In this document: positions 10,270 to 22,079 of the stretch, piece by piece | Layout: every line of letters starts with the position of its first letter | Position numbering within the stretch: the stretch's first letter is position 1 | NCBI GenBank assembly: GCA_017590115.1 | Contig: JAGGNK010007482.1 | Span: 6,587-70,586, forward strand | Length of the DNA: 64,000 nt | Reading direction: 5' to 3' | Origin: Montifringilla adamsi | Taxonomy: Eukaryota > Chordata > Aves > Passeriformes > Passeridae | The notes under the pieces: generated by a model | Database searches by the model: none | What the model was told of the DNA's origin: nothing | Seen by the model: only the letters and a program-made list of their open reading frames with translations | Translations under genes and position numbers: made by a program

Positions 10270-10554
10270 TTAGTAAAGCTGTTTTGGCATTATAAAATTC
10301 TCCTTATAATTACCACAAATTAATACTATTTCTGCTAGTTCCTTACAATTTGCACAAACAGCATTCTTGGTATTACAAAATCTTTTAAACTCAGCATTAC
10401 AAGCTTGTGCTCCAAATAATTGTCCTCTTGCTACTGTCAACAGCACTTCTTCTGTGGATGATGGGACTGGCCCAGGTTCTGCACAGTGTTTGTGGAAGAC
10501 TGCGTGGATGTAGCGCTGTTTTCTATATTTTCTCCGTTCTTCTGGGGTTGACAT
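10270..10554 (-). pseudogene. ERV 1 env leader and N-terminal region
   Basis: A 94-codon open segment begins MSTPEERRKYRKQRY. An Arg/Lys-rich leader upstream of env is typical of betaretrovirus-like elements, where it can carry a nuclear localisation signal. It overlaps the end of the integrase segment (10437) in another frame, as expected for the pol-env junction. Assignment is by position and composition only. Confidence 0.4.
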
Positions 10555-11377
10555 GCAGGGTGTACTAATCTGCTAGGAACCCAGCAAGGTTCCTTACCTG
10601 TGGAAACACAAAAATATCCTTGACTGATAAACAGTACTGGAGTAGGTCCCTCCCAGTTACCTGTACTCATGTTTTTATAATGAACTTGCAACTCAGGAGT
10701 GGTTTGTTTTTGATTTCCCTGAATGGCTTGATGATGTACAACAATGGAGGGCCCTTCTCTTCCTTCTGTTAGGGACAAGTAATTCAATGTAAACGACACT
10801 TTGTTTAATCTTTTGGTTACACCAGTCTCTATAGGCATCTTTTCTTCTTCAGATATTCTTTTATCATACAATTAGCTTTCTCAACTACTGCTTGCCCTGT
10901 AGGGCAGTGTGGAATTCCCCTAACATGTTTAATTCCCCATTTTGTCATAAACTTAGCAATCCATTGACTGCTGTATGCAGGACCATTGTTTGTTTTTATC
11001 TCTGCTGGCATTCCCATTACAGCAAAACAGCCTGTCAAGTGTCTTTCCACATGCAATGCTTTTCCACCAGTCTGTGCAGTGGCCCCAACAAAATGAGAGT
11101 ATGTATTGATTGTCACATGTATATATTTAGATTTTCCAAATTCAGGTACATGTGTTACATCCATTTGCCAAATTTGAAGTGCCTTTAGTCCTTTTGGACT
11201 AGTGCCTAACCCTGTACCAGGCCCATGATGACTACATTGAGGACAAGGGTGGACAATGCCTTTTGCATCTGCTATGGGTATGTGGTACTGTCGATGTAAT
11301 GCTCTTGCATTTTGATGGAACGTCTTGTCGTTATTTCGGGCTTCTTCAAATTTGATTGCTGGAGGTGTTATTGCCAA
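10437..11377 (-). pseudogene. ERV 1 integrase, second catalytic Asp lost, frameshifted
   Basis: In order: a zinc-binding HHCC region (HQNARALH, then HPCPQC), the core with WQMDVTHV (first Asp), KTNNGPAYSS where the second catalytic Asp is Asn, and QAVVEKAN (catalytic Glu). The frame then shifts near 10860, after which a C-terminal DNA-binding domain follows (NWEGPTPVLFISQGYFCV and PCWVPSRLV), a beta-like signature. With D-N-E in place of D-D-E the enzyme would be inactive. Confidence 0.85.
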
Positions 11378-12069
11378 CTGACTGCCTCATCAGCCGGAGC
11401 ATTGCCTTCACCTAATCCAATGTTCCACTGATGACTTCTGATATGCATTCTACAGAACTCATGTTTTCTTTGCTGAAGGGTACTGCGCAGTTGTATAAAC
11501 AGTTCATCAACATGTTGACTTTTTGTTTCCCTTAGCAAGCCATCTTCAATGCGCTGCACTACTCCAGCTATATACAGTGAGCCTGTTACTATGTTTACAG
11601 GTGTGTCATTCCAATTTTCCAGAGCCCAGCACTCTGCTTTCAGCTCCAAGGTTTGGAGGTTGTCCTTCAGTTCTCCAGTGATTACATGTTTCTGCCACTG
11701 ATTATCAGATTGCCATACACATGCAGTTTTCTTCAGTTTTTGTCCTGCATTTGTAAATACTGTTGGCCCCTCGACTGGTCTTTCTGAGCACAGAGGCCTT
11801 TTGACCCATTGGTAGTGCTCTAGCGTCTTCCAAAGAGGTCCTTTTGGCCCATTGTTATGTACAGTTCCCGCGTAATCCATCAAAGCTGCTTGTATTTCTG
11901 TTGAATGTCTCAGGAGCCATTCATAATCTTGTCCTTGGACTGGAGCACTAATGTCTGCAGGTTTAGCTCCATCAATTTTGATGATTCTGTCCCTCTCTTT
12001 CCGTATCAGGGTTACCAGTACTTCACAACGACTCAAAATGTGATGTTTTTGTTGCATTGCTAGGAACAT
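11368..12069 (-). pseudogene. ERV 1 RT connection and RNase H domain
   Basis: A 233-codon open segment. Its end carries HEFCRMHIRSHQWNIGLGEG then NAPADEAV, matching the RNase H C-terminal His and Asp motif, and an ELKAECWALENW segment holds the conserved Glu helix. The first RNase H Asp is not evident. It overlaps the integrase frame by ten bases at 11368-11377. Confidence 0.75.
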
Positions 12070-12479
12070 CCATTCAATGATGATCGCCGTGTCCTCCCCC
12101 CTTTTCTTTTGCCATTGTAAAATAATGGCAAGAGGAGAAGTTGTGGCATTGGAGAGTAATAAAGACAGTGACTGACCTGCCAGCCGACTGCTCCTTCATT
12201 TCATCTGAATTTTGTGAGTTATTACATCTAGGGCAGCTTGTTGCTCTGGTGAACAGGTTCGGGGACTGTTTGCTTCAGTGCCATGTAGCCAGGATCGGAA
12301 GGGTTGCAGATCATCATTGGTGATGCTGACAATATTATGAATCCATTACAGATCTCCTAGCAGTTTCTGAGCATCATGTAGATTGGTTATTTGCAGTAAT
12401 TGTTACTTTCTGAGTCTTGATTTGAGCATCTGAGATGAGCCAACCTAGGTATTTTCAAGGTGCAGAACGCTGGATGTTT

Positions 12480-12960
12480 TCAGGGGCTACAGTTAAACCA
12501 CAAGAGTATAGATGAGACACTGTAGTTGAATATCAGAGATTGCAGTTTCAGTAGGAAATAAAATATTCCGGTAATGATAAATAAGAACATGTGACCAATG
12601 TTGTCGCACAGGTTGAAGTGCCCAATCAACAAAGATTTGACACATACTGGGCAAATTTTTGGAGTTCTGGGGCAAAACGACTCATCCATAATGTAAGGAA
12701 GGGAGTCTAGGTTTTCAATTACTTCATTGATTTTCTTCAGGTCATAAAGCAACTTCTAGGAGTCTGATGTCTAATTATGGATGACAAGTACTGGTGAATT
12801 CTAGGGACTATTCGTGGGGGTGATGTGACCTTGCTGTAATTGTTTCTTTACCAATCTTTTAAGGATATTTAATTTTTTCTCTGGTAAAGGCCATTGATCA
12901 TTCCATTTGGATCATCAGTTTTCTAGTTCAGCTTTAAAGTGGCAGGTTTTGACGTAGTTT
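12480..12960 (-). pseudogene. ERV 1 reverse transcriptase, heavily decayed
   Basis: Two frames share the signal: LLYDLKKINEVIE (fingers-palm) in one, and NSKNLPSMCQIFVDWALQP with the degenerate active-site box IYHYRNIL in the other. The YxDD aspartates are lost. RT N-terminal sequence continues to about 12960 with stops. Confidence 0.7.
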
Positions 12961-12989
12961 CTATCACAGGACCACTTCTAGTTTTGCTC

Positions 12990-15186
12990 TTCATTGAGAC
13001 AGGATGTCTCTCCTCTAGACAGTGAGAGGCTTCTGAACAACAAAAGGACGCACTGTTGCTGCCTTTCCTTCAGGACCTCTGGTTTAGGTTGTGTTTTGTT
13101 TTTGTCATCACTCTTGTTTTTGATACAGAAGAACAGGTAGTGTTGTCAGAGTCATCAGCTGTCTCAGGAACCCTGCCAAGAAGCGCTTAAGTTCTTCTTG
13201 GCAGAAGTGTTGTCGCAGCAACAAACTTTCTTGGGAGCTCTGCCAGGAAGGGCTGGGGAGGAGAGCTCCAAGTTCTTGGTGACAGGAAGAAAGCCAGACC
13301 CTGCTAAAGCCTGCTAACTCATGTCTGCATTCACTAAATTGGATCTTTTTAGATTCCTACAAATTGGGCTGCTCTCAAGATGCAGATGCCAAATTTGCAT
13401 TTGTGATACATTCCAATGGACAGTTACAGGTTCCACACAGTATCCCAGCCCACAGGGATACAGCTGGAAAACTCTCAGGTCCGAGCTGCGATCTCAGCAT
13501 GCTTTTTTCCCCCCCAGCAGCGAATGATACAGGCTTCAAGGCTTCTAAATGAACTGCCTGTGTCTCTACAGCAGCTTTCGTGAGCTCTCCCACCGCCACC
13601 CCATCCATCTCTCTGGGCAGAGCATTCCTGCCCTGCTCAATGCCTGGCTGCCGCCCGCTGCCTCTGTCTGCCTCCTGCTTGCTCTCTCAAAGGCAGAGCC
13701 AAATCCAAAGCCCCCCCACCTGCTGTAATCCCGGAAGAGGCTTGGCAGAGGAATCTATATGAAGAGTCCTCAGAGCTGCAAACTGCACGCCTGAGCCCGA
13801 TCTGAGGGGGTGACTTCCCGGGAAGGGAAACAGTGGCAGGGGTGACCCCTGCAGCCCCTCAGCCAGGCAGAGCGGATCCAGAGCCCCCCTCGGCAGACCC
13901 CGCCTGCAGAACTTCAGAACAAGATCCCGACACATCTTGTTCAGAAGAGGAGCAGGGCACAGAAACAGCAGCCCCTGTTTTGCAAAGGTTCCCCAAATTC
14001 TCATCTCTCGGATCCGTTCGACTCCCAACCTCCCCAGAACGTGACCCCAGATCCCCCAAATTCTCGGAACACAATGAAAATCCCGAACACTTTCCTGGGA
14101 ATTCTGGGGGTGGATGATTTCATGGAGGAGTGGGAAGACAGCCTGTCACAGCACCAGTGACACAGGGAATCCTGGAAGAAACATAGGGCATGACTGAAGC
14201 TGGAAATGGATCTGATTCCCCCTTCCCGGGGTTCAGGGTGCTGTCCACACTGCCTGGAGAAACCCTGGGCATGCCAGGAGAAGGGAAAGAGAACAAAACT
14301 TGAGATCCCCCCAGAGGAGGACAAAGGCCCAGCACGACTGGAATTAAAATCTCAGAACCCAGAACCAGGTGCTCTGTTTTGGTGTTTGAGAAAGTCTCTG
14401 TTAGTCTTTGGTGTTTGACCAAAGTCTCTTCCTTTTTGAGAGAGACTGGATTATAAATTTTCCAGTTTACTTGGTTTCAGAAATCAAAGGTAAAAGCAGA
14501 TTTCAAGTCTATATTTTGAGTATTCGCTTTGACTGAGATTAAGAAGTCTTTTAGTTCATGTTTTGAGATGTCTGAATGTTCTTTATCCTGTAAAATTGTC
14601 TCAAGCTGGTAAAAGACGTCCCATTCTGTTTTAGAGAGATGGTTTCCCATCCCATTGCCCAGGAGCCCCTAAAGTTGCTACTTATTACTTACAAGGATAT
14701 AAGCTACAGACAACGAAGGGGATGATCCCTTCCTCCTTTTAACAGCCTGGGCCTCCAGCAGTGGCACTGTCTATGGTCTTTTTTATTTTTATACTCTAGG
14801 CTAGAAATTTTCCTCACTGAGGAGCAACTTTCCCAAAACCTACTGATTTTAAAGATTCCCACTATATACTACATAATACATATTTTAATATATAGACTGC
14901 AATAAATAGAATATATAAAATAGAGACTTGGTCTTTTTCTAAGCCAGCAGGCCTTTGCAGTGAGTTCTGAGCCAACGTGTGGCTCTGCTGCCATCCCAAA
15001 TCTGAGCTTGCCTTGCCCAGCCTGAGTGCAAGTGGGGCATGTGCTGGGCATGGCCAGACACCTTCATGGCCCAAATCCTGCAGCATTTCCATCTGCTCAT
15101 GGCTTTGGGCAGCACAAATTACAAGACACTCATCTCAGTTGACAAATGGCATTTCTTACAAATTGCACCTTCATGGTGTCTGAGTC
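12990..15186. other. No recognised gene; one exon-like block and GC-rich open stretch
   Basis: From 13519 to 13579 (+) a CCCCCCCAG acceptor, a short frame QRMIQASRLLNELPVSLQQL and a TTTC/GTGAGC donor resemble a small coding exon. 13833-14117 (+) is an open, Pro/Ser/Glu-rich stretch of 94 codons that is also open on the other strand, so coding is doubtful. 14860-15120 is a copy of a block also found at 31.2-31.98 kb. I cannot assign a function to any of this. Confidence 0.35.
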
Positions 15187-17045
15187 TGGCATGGCATCTG
15201 TGATAAAGCAGTCTGCTCCTGCTCTCTCTCTACAAGGACCTGCACAGAAAGCAAGAGAAGATAGGTTTCACCTTCCCATATGACATTTGTGGGCCAAGAC
15301 TCAAAGGCTGATGGGCTCACACGTTCCCAAAGCACTGTGCTGCTGCTCTCCTGGGTCATTCTGCCTGGGGGGAGGCACAGATTCCAAAGTGACCCTGGCA
15401 CTACAATCAGGGGCCATCTGGCGCTGAAGCTCCAACAGCCTCTCAGGCAGCTGACAGGGAAGGTGTGGCATTTCTCAAGGCTCTGCTGAGAGCCTCCCTC
15501 TGCTTCTGCCATGTCCTCTTTGTCTTTCAGTAGTGACTGGCACCCAGCTCTGTCCCACAGCTCCATCCTGGCTCTGCAGGTGGCTTCCTGGCTGAGCTCA
15601 CCCCTTGTGAGAGACACTTCTGCAGTTCACGTTCTCTTCAGGCCTGCACCAGCATTTCTGCCTTTCTGACATCTACACTCTTGTTAGAAATCCTCGCCAT
15701 TCAGGAGACAAGGATGGGTGCAAAGATCCTCTGACGGACGTCACAGAGCCTCTATGGTTCTCTCCACCTCAGTATATGGAAGAGGACCAAGGTGTTTCTT
15801 CTCCCTCTTTTGTCAACTGAGAATTCTGCATCTGTTTGTAAAAGTTCTGTAGAGAACAAGAGAGAGGATGTTTCATGAGTGGAGTGGCTGCCACTCTTTC
15901 TGGTTTTGTTGATCGCCCCTGTGCTGATGGAGATTCATCTCCTCTTGGATGCTTCTCATCTCATCTTTGTTCCTCCTCTTCACTGCCATGATGGCACTCT
16001 GAGCTTTGGGCAGCTCTGCTTGTGGCTCTGCCTTGATGTTCTGTACACACAAATGCAGAGCAAGTGACTGGGAGCTGCCATCAGGCTCAGCTTTTTCCTC
16101 TTGCAGCCTCAAAATCACATCTTTTCAGCCACTTCTTTCTGCTTCCCTACCCACCTCTGCTTCCACTGCAAACCTCCTGTCCCAGTGCTGATCTCTGCAC
16201 ATTCCAAGGCTCTGTGCTTTCAGTGCCTGTGGGACTCCTGGCCTCCTCAGTCCCAAGAGCTCTGTTTTATGCCCCTCTTCCTGCCCTTCCCTCTGTCACC
16301 CGGCCAGTCAGGCTTACCTGGCCCTTCTCCTGTGGCTCTTCCACCTGCTGCCTGAGCTGCTCTTCCTGCTCTCGTGCTGGGAACAGCTCTCCCGGAGCCT
16401 GGCATGGCATCTCTGATAAAGCAATCTGCTCCTGCTCTTTCTCTACAAGGACCTGCACCGAAAGCGAGAGAAGATGGGTTTCGACTTGCCATACGATATT
16501 TGTGGGCCAAGACTCAAAGACTGATGGGCTCACACATTCCCAGAGCACTTTGCTGCTGCTCTCCTGGGTCGTTCTCTGCCCGGGGGGAGGCACAGATTCC
16601 AAAGTGACCCTGGCACTACAATCAGGGGCCATCTGGCGCTGAAGCTCCAACAGCCTCTCTGGCAGCTGACAGGGAAGGTGTGGCATTTCTCAAGGCTCTG
16701 CTGAGGGCCTCCCTCTGCTCCTGCCGTGTCCTCTTTGTCTTTCAGTAGTGACTGACACCCAGCCCTGTCCCACAGCTCCATCCTGGCTCTGCAGGTGGCT
16801 TCCTGGCTGAGCTCACCCCTTGTGAGAGACACTTCTGCAGTTCACCTTCTCTTCAGGCCTGCACCAGCATTTCTGCCTTTCTGACATCTACACTCTTGTT
16901 AGAAATCCTCGCCATTCAGGAGACAAGCATTCAGGAGATAAGGATGCATGCAAAGATCCTCTGACAGAGGTCACAGAGCCTCTATGGCCACCTATGGAAG
17001 AGGACCAAGGTGTTTCTTCTCCCTCTTTTGTCAACTGAGAATTCT
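15187..17045. repeat. Tandem duplication, 1213 bp offset (15187-15840 and 16400-17045)
   Basis: GGCATGGCATCT at 15188 recurs at 16401, and GAGAGACACTTCTGCAG at 15609 recurs at 16822: the same offset of 1213 throughout, with scattered substitutions and a small indel near 15720/16920. Each copy holds part of the minus-strand coiled-coil gene described at 15873-16840. Confidence 0.85.
15873..16840 (-). pseudogene. Coiled-coil protein gene fragments (rootletin/CEP250-like?), broken
   Basis: On the minus strand an exon ends at 16318 with a perfect CAG/GTAAGC donor and encodes VLVEKEQEQIALSEM, then REQEEQLRQQVEEPQEKGQ: a Glu/Gln-rich heptad-like sequence. A second exon, 16040 down to a stop at 15873, follows a TGTGTACAG acceptor and encodes AELPKAQSAIMAVKRRNKDE and SIQEEMNLH, again coiled-coil. 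Upstream, LPERLLELQRQM (about 16680-16645) is in a different frame from neighbouring coding-like sequence (ALSRALEKCH spread over frames), so the gene is frameshifted. Composition suggests a long centrosomal or ciliary rootlet coiled-coil protein, but I cannot identify it. The copy at 15187-15840 is truncated before the donor exon. Confidence 0.45.
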
Positions 17046-17425
17046 GACCAGCAGGAACAGAGACTCTCATAAGGCCCCATTAAGGAATGCACTTACACAC
17101 CCCTGGGGATGCCAGTGAAGGAAAGCGTGTGTCATGTAATGCATGTATGACCAGAGTCACCAAACACCACCTAACCATGGAATTGTTCCACCTCTCTAGG
17201 ACAGGCAGAAAATTTAAAGAATTACTTTAGGGCAGAAGAGGCCAGAGGAGGAAAACAGCTCTGAGGGGAAAAAAACCCACCATATCTGGAGGGGGAAACA
17301 TCTCTGCCTGCTCAGAGTCGGTCGACAGAACATGTCTCTAATGTTCTCACAGAAGGGATACTTTAGGTGAGCTTTCCACCTCCAACTCCTTTGGGTCAGA
17401 GTAGGGAAGATTCAATTATGTAAAC

Positions 17426-17464
<39 letters not shown>
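17426..17464 (+). repeat. (GATA)n microsatellite
   Basis: Nearly ten uninterrupted GATA units, next to the low-coordinate end of the ERVL element. Confidence 0.95.
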
Positions 17465-17469
17465 TAGAA

Positions 17470-17818
17470 AGTAGATCGAGCTCACTAGTATAATCTCTCT
17501 TTACTCTCCTCTCTGTTGCTACACACATCAAAACTTGGTAGGCAGTGCCCCCAGTCAGCAGCAATCCTGAGACTGCTCTCCTGTTGCTTCAAAAAACCAC
17601 AGTCTTGGGGAATCTGGAGCGTGTAGGTCCTTATGGAAAGTGATCAGACCCAGAGCATTGCACTGGGAACTGTACTCTTTGTGCATCTGTGCTGGAACAA
17701 GTTCTTCTCTTGGATTTGACCACACTGACGGTGCTAAAGTGGCTGTGATCAGTAATAAAGCCCAACCCCTCCTAGCTCCTCTGATCTCTGAGGACCACCA
17801 TAACATCACCCTAGGACA
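17470..17818 (-). repeat. Candidate 3' LTR of ERVL
   Basis: A purine-rich GGGGATAAGGGGTGGAT on the minus strand leads into TGTCCTAGGGTGATG at 17818, resembling a polypurine tract and LTR start. The far end is unclear; the GATA microsatellite lies just beyond. No convincing match to the 5' side was made by eye. Confidence 0.35.
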
Positions 17819-18098
17819 ATCCACCCCTTATCCCCATATTGTCAACTTACTACAAAACCTTATGCATTTTATTCAAGTAAAAGCTTCCATCTGCTCCCCC
17901 CAAAAATTACAAGCAAGCCCCATCATGCCCCTGTCACATACCCACACTGGACCACTGAATCCAGGCCCCAAACTACAGAGCTGCAGGCTTCCCCACTTCC
18001 ATTTTAATCACTCAAAACTCCATCTTTTGTTTGCTTGGACCCTTGAGACTTACACATTTCTTTCTATTTCACACCTGTATGGTTTAATGTATAGATGT

Positions 18099-18923
18099 TT
18101 AATGGCAGTAACATCCAGCAGACAGTGATATTTGCATGTGATTCTCACCACACAATAAGATCTCCCTGAGGAGATATGGAACACATCCTGTTGTTCCATC
18201 TCTCTGCATTATCCACCATGTGACACCTGGTTCCTGCGCAAAGACAATCTCACAAATGGGTTTGTCTGTACTTGAGGCAGAATTGATCCACACAGTCTTC
18301 CCTAACAAACCTCTGACATGTACCATGGGACTTTATCTCCCTCCTTTGTATTCAGGGACTCAGACTGGGCAGGACCTGCTCAGTTGGTGGAACCTCGGGT
18401 GTTAACTAACCAGGTGGCCTTTGCTAAATGCTGCTCCCAATTTTTGAAAGATGCCCCACCCAAGGCTGGGGTTTCCACTGGGTTTTTTACAGTCCATTGT
18501 ACCTCTCCACTTTGCCTGCAGCTGGTGCATGCTAGGGGATATGGTACACCCACTCAATGCCGTGTTCCCTGGCCCAGGTGCTGATAAGGCTGTTCTTGAA
18601 ATGAGTCCCATTGTCTGACTCAATCCTCTCAGGGGTACCATGTCTCCACAGGACCTGCTTTTCAAGACCCAGGATGGTGTTATGGGCACGTGAGACACAG
18701 GGTAGGTTTCCAACCATCCTGTGATGGCTTCTACCATTGTGACCACGTAGCGCTTGCCTTGGCGTGTCTGGGGCAGTGTGATGTAGTCAATCTGCCAGGC
18801 CTCCCCATACTTGGACCACTGCCCACCATACCATAGCGGCTTCACCCTCTTGGCCTGTTTGATGGCAGCACACATCTCACAGTCATGGATAACCTGAGAA
18901 ATACTGTCCATGGTTAAATCCAC
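18099..18923 (-). pseudogene. ERVL integrase, all three catalytic residues visible but in broken frames
   Basis: The zinc-binding end shows VIHDCEMCAAIKQAKR. The core shows WQIDYITLPQ (first Asp), then in another frame ESDNGTHFKNSL (second Asp) and, past a TAG stop, GKVERYNGL (Glu). A C-terminal segment at 18326-18099 (GKTVWINSASS, then PGVTWWIMQRDG) looks like the SH3-like DNA-binding domain. At least one frameshift (about 18710) and one stop (about 18532) interrupt it. Confidence 0.85.
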
Positions 18924-18932
18924 CCCTCAGTC

Positions 18933-19433
18933 TCATGCCCAATTATAGGTGGCATCTCTACCCTCATGGGCCCATCGAGCTAGGAATAACTCTCCCTTGT
19001 GTTCCCAGTCTAGGCCTATCTTTGACACCCCTATATTTGCAGTCCGGTCTACCTGCTCATTGTTTTTGTGCTCCTCATTAGCTCTACTCTTGGGGACATG
19101 GGCATCTACATGACGAACTTTCACAGGTAGCCTCCCTACCCTGGTAGTGATGTCTTTCCACTCTTCAGCAGCCCAAACTGGTTTTCCTCTACGCTGCCAG
19201 TTTGCCTCTTTCCACCTCTCCAGCCATCCTCATAGAGCATTGGCTACCATCCATGAATCAGTGTAGAGATAGAGCTTTGGCCACTTCTCTCTTTCTGCAA
19301 TGTCCAGGGCCAGTTGAACGGCTTTATGTTCAGCAAGTTGGCTTGATCCTCCTTCTCCTTTAGTGGCCTCTGTGACCTGTCCTGTGGTCTCCATATGGCT
19401 GCTTTCCACTTCTGATTCATTCCTACGATGCAA
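18933..19433 (-). pseudogene. ERVL RNase H and start of integrase
   Basis: 19433-19230 holds SSQLAEHKAVQLALDIAE (Glu helix) and LYLYTDSWMVANAL (TDS, the third acidic residue) of retroviral RNase H. 19124-18933 holds VRHVDAHVPKSRANEEHKNN and QVDRTA with the final His and Asp, then RWAHEGRDATYNW at the start of integrase. A frame break separates the two. Confidence 0.8.
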
Positions 19434-19820
19434 CAGGAACCGTCAGTGAAAAGAGCATAGCATGTTTCCTCTGCTGGCAGTTGGTTGTATGGTGCAACTT
19501 CTTAAGGCTGTGTCACTGGTTCTTGTTCTTCATCTGTGACACCAAAATTTTCACCTTTGGGCCAATTTGTAATTATTTCCGAAATCCCAGGGCAATTCAG
19601 TTTACCAATATGGGCGCACTGTGTGATAAGAGCAATCCGCTTGCTCCATGTAGCACTGGTGGCATGGTGGGTGGAAGGAACCCTGCCTTTGAATATCCAC
19701 CCCAGCACTGGTAGTCAGGGTACCAGGAGGAGTTGTGCTTCTGTACCAATCACCTCTGAGGTGGCTTGGACTCCTTCATAGGCAGCCAAGATTTCTTTCT
19801 CTCTTGGGGTGTAGTTTGCT

Positions 19821-21126
19821 TCAGACCCTCTGTAGCTTCAGCTCCAAAATCCCAGTGGTTGACCCCAAGTCTCCCCAGGCACCTTCTGCCAAAGGCTCCA
19901 GAGCAAGCGATGGTTCCCAGCTGCAGAATAGAGCATGTTCTTCGCATCTCGTCCTGTCCTGGGCCAAGACTGGGCCAAGGGCTACCACATGAGTGATCTC
20001 CTGCTTAATCTGAGCAAAAACTTGTTGCTGCTCAGGGCCCCAGTGGAAATCATTCTTCTTGCAGGTGACCAGGTAAAGAGGGCTCACATATTCCTGACTG
20101 TACTCAGGAATATGCATTTTCCAAAAGCCTACGGCACCTAGGAAAGCTTGTGTTTCCCTCTTATTGGTTGGTGGAGACATAGCTGTGATCTTGCTGATGA
20201 CATCCGTAGGAATCTGATGCTGTCCATCTGACACTTGCCAGAATCCTGGATTACTCCTAGGATGTGAATCTCACAAGCTGGTCCCTTAACTTTGCTCTTT
20301 TTGATGGTACAACCAGCTTCCAGTAGGATTTGGATGATTTTCTCTCCTTTCTCAAACACTTCCATGGCTGTGTTCCCCTACACAATGATGTCATCAATGT
20401 ACTGTAAATGTTCTGGCGCCTCACCCTTCTCTAGTGCAGTCTGGATCAGTCCATGGCAGATGGTAGGACTGTGCTTCCACCCTGGGGCAGTCGGTTCCAG
20501 GTGTACTGCACTCCCCTCCACGTGAAGACGAACTGAGGCCTGCATTCTGCTGCCAGAGGAATGGAGAAAAATGCATTGGCAATATCAATAGTGGCATACT
20601 GATTCGCTGCCTTGGACTCAAGCTCGTACTGGAACTCTAACATATCTGGCATGGCAGCGCTGAGCGGTGGAGTCACTTCATTCAATGCACAGTAGTCCAC
20701 TGTAAATCTCCATCCTCCTTCAGATTTACGCACAGGCCAGATGGGGCTGTTGAAGGGTGAATGGGTCTTGCTGACCACCCCTCGGCTCTCCAGCTCACGG
20801 ATCATTCTGTGGATGGTGATCTCAGCATCTCCAGTTGTTCTGTACTGTCTGTGATGCACTGTGGAAGTGGCAGTTGGTACCTGTTGCTCTTGTCCCTTCA
20901 GGAGTCCTACTGTAGATGGATTCTCGGACAGTCCAGGCAAGGTGTTCAATTGCTGGATGCCCTCTGTCACTACAAATGCCCACCTGAGTTGCTTTGGATT
21001 TCCAGTCCCGCTCACATCAGCTTCCACCAAAGTAAAATCCTGTGATCCCCCTGTCATGCCAGCAACGGAGACAGATTCTGTCCCCACATGTCTTGGTGGG
21101 ATTAATGTGTACTGCACACCAGTATC
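19821..21126 (-). pseudogene. ERVL protease end and reverse transcriptase
   Basis: The protease active site VLVDTGVQYTLIPP (DTG at 21126-21118) is preceded within two codons by a TGA stop. The RT frame follows: SPIWPVRKSEGGWRFTVDY, ATIDIANAFFSIPL (first catalytic Asp) and FTWRGVQYTWNRLPQG. The polymerase box YIDD reads on the minus strand at about 20398-20387, in a different frame from the N-terminal part. The thumb and connection follow at 20234-19821 (TNKRETQAFLGAVGFWKMHI). Motifs are well preserved; frameshifts near 20440 and 20300 break the chain. Confidence 0.87.
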
Positions 21127-21254
21127 AACTAAAACTGGTCAAAGTTTTATATTCGTGTGGTTCCAATGTGCCAGGCCAATGAATCCACGCAGTCCAAAAA
21201 CCACATTTTTCCCTAGCCTCTGCCTGGCAAGAGGCAGGGCCCCTCTACGCCTGG

Positions 21255-22079
21255 TTATCCTTCTTTCCTTGGGCACGTCTTGGAGGTTCCTTCAAGGGGA
21301 TCGGGCATATCATCATCATACCTGGCAGTTCGGCTACAGGCAACTGGAGCTGCTTTCCTTTTGGTGGAACTTCCTCTCTGAGTCTTGCCTTCCTTCAGTT
21401 CATGCGCCCGTTGTGCAAGGGCAGCAGTAGATTTTCCATCCCATCGCCTCATGTTTTCTCCGCAATGGTGCAGGAAGAACCACAGCTCAGCTCCTGGGGT
21501 GTATCTTCTCTCCCCGTTGGGGAAACGTCTGTGTTGGGTACCAGAACCTCTGATCTGTACTGCCGAGATTTGGAGAAAGTCTTCCTTAATCTCCTCCCTG
21601 AGTTTCTTATGATTCTCCTCTGTGTTGTCCTCCAATTTCTGCAGACGTGTTTCCACCGCTGCGATTCTGGCATGTGTTGGACCATGTCCAGCATCTGCGT
21701 ATGCTCGGAGCTTCTTTGCCGTATCAAGCACAGTCCCATCCCTGTCATCCCGCTTCATTATTGCTAAAGACAAAGCATATTCGTGTGGCCCAAATCGTAC
21801 AACCTTTTGCCACATCACAGATGTACATGGTACCAAGTCTGGATTCCTAGTTGTTATGTCACCTGAGAACATAATGTCTGCCACTGCCATTTCTCTCAGG
21901 CATTGGATCCCTTGTTCTATAGTCCTCCACTGGGTTTGCTGCATGTAGACATCATCTGCACACAGGTATCTTTGTGCACTTTCCAGAACCCGTGCCCAGA
22001 GGTGTCTTGGTTTGAAAAGACAAGTGCCTGCTAAGGAAGGCAGGAGCCCCACCATCACCCCTCGCCCCACCGCTGCCAA
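21255..22079 (-). pseudogene. ERVL gag region
   Basis: A 274-codon open segment upstream of protease on the minus strand. It contains a basic, charged helix-rich part (ARIAAVETRLQKLEDNTEEN) likely to be coiled-coil, and a C-terminal basic tail. No CCHC zinc knuckle is visible, which fits ERVL-type Gag. The true start codon is uncertain because the first 20 or so codons overlap sequence that looks like LTR or leader. Confidence 0.6.

Larger units (their letters stand above)
8280..12990 (-). mobile_element. Decayed ERV 1 (beta-like pol, alpha/gamma-type env), minus strand
   Basis: Reading down the minus strand gives fragments of reverse transcriptase (12960-12480), RNase H (12069-11368), integrase (11377-10437), env leader, surface and transmembrane subunits (10554-8873), a polypurine tract and a 3' LTR (from 8707). 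Gag, protease and the 5' LTR are not found above 12990, so the element is truncated at its 5' side. Multiple frameshifts and stops rule out function. Its env is clearly related to that of the provirus at 38-47 kb. Confidence 0.85.
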
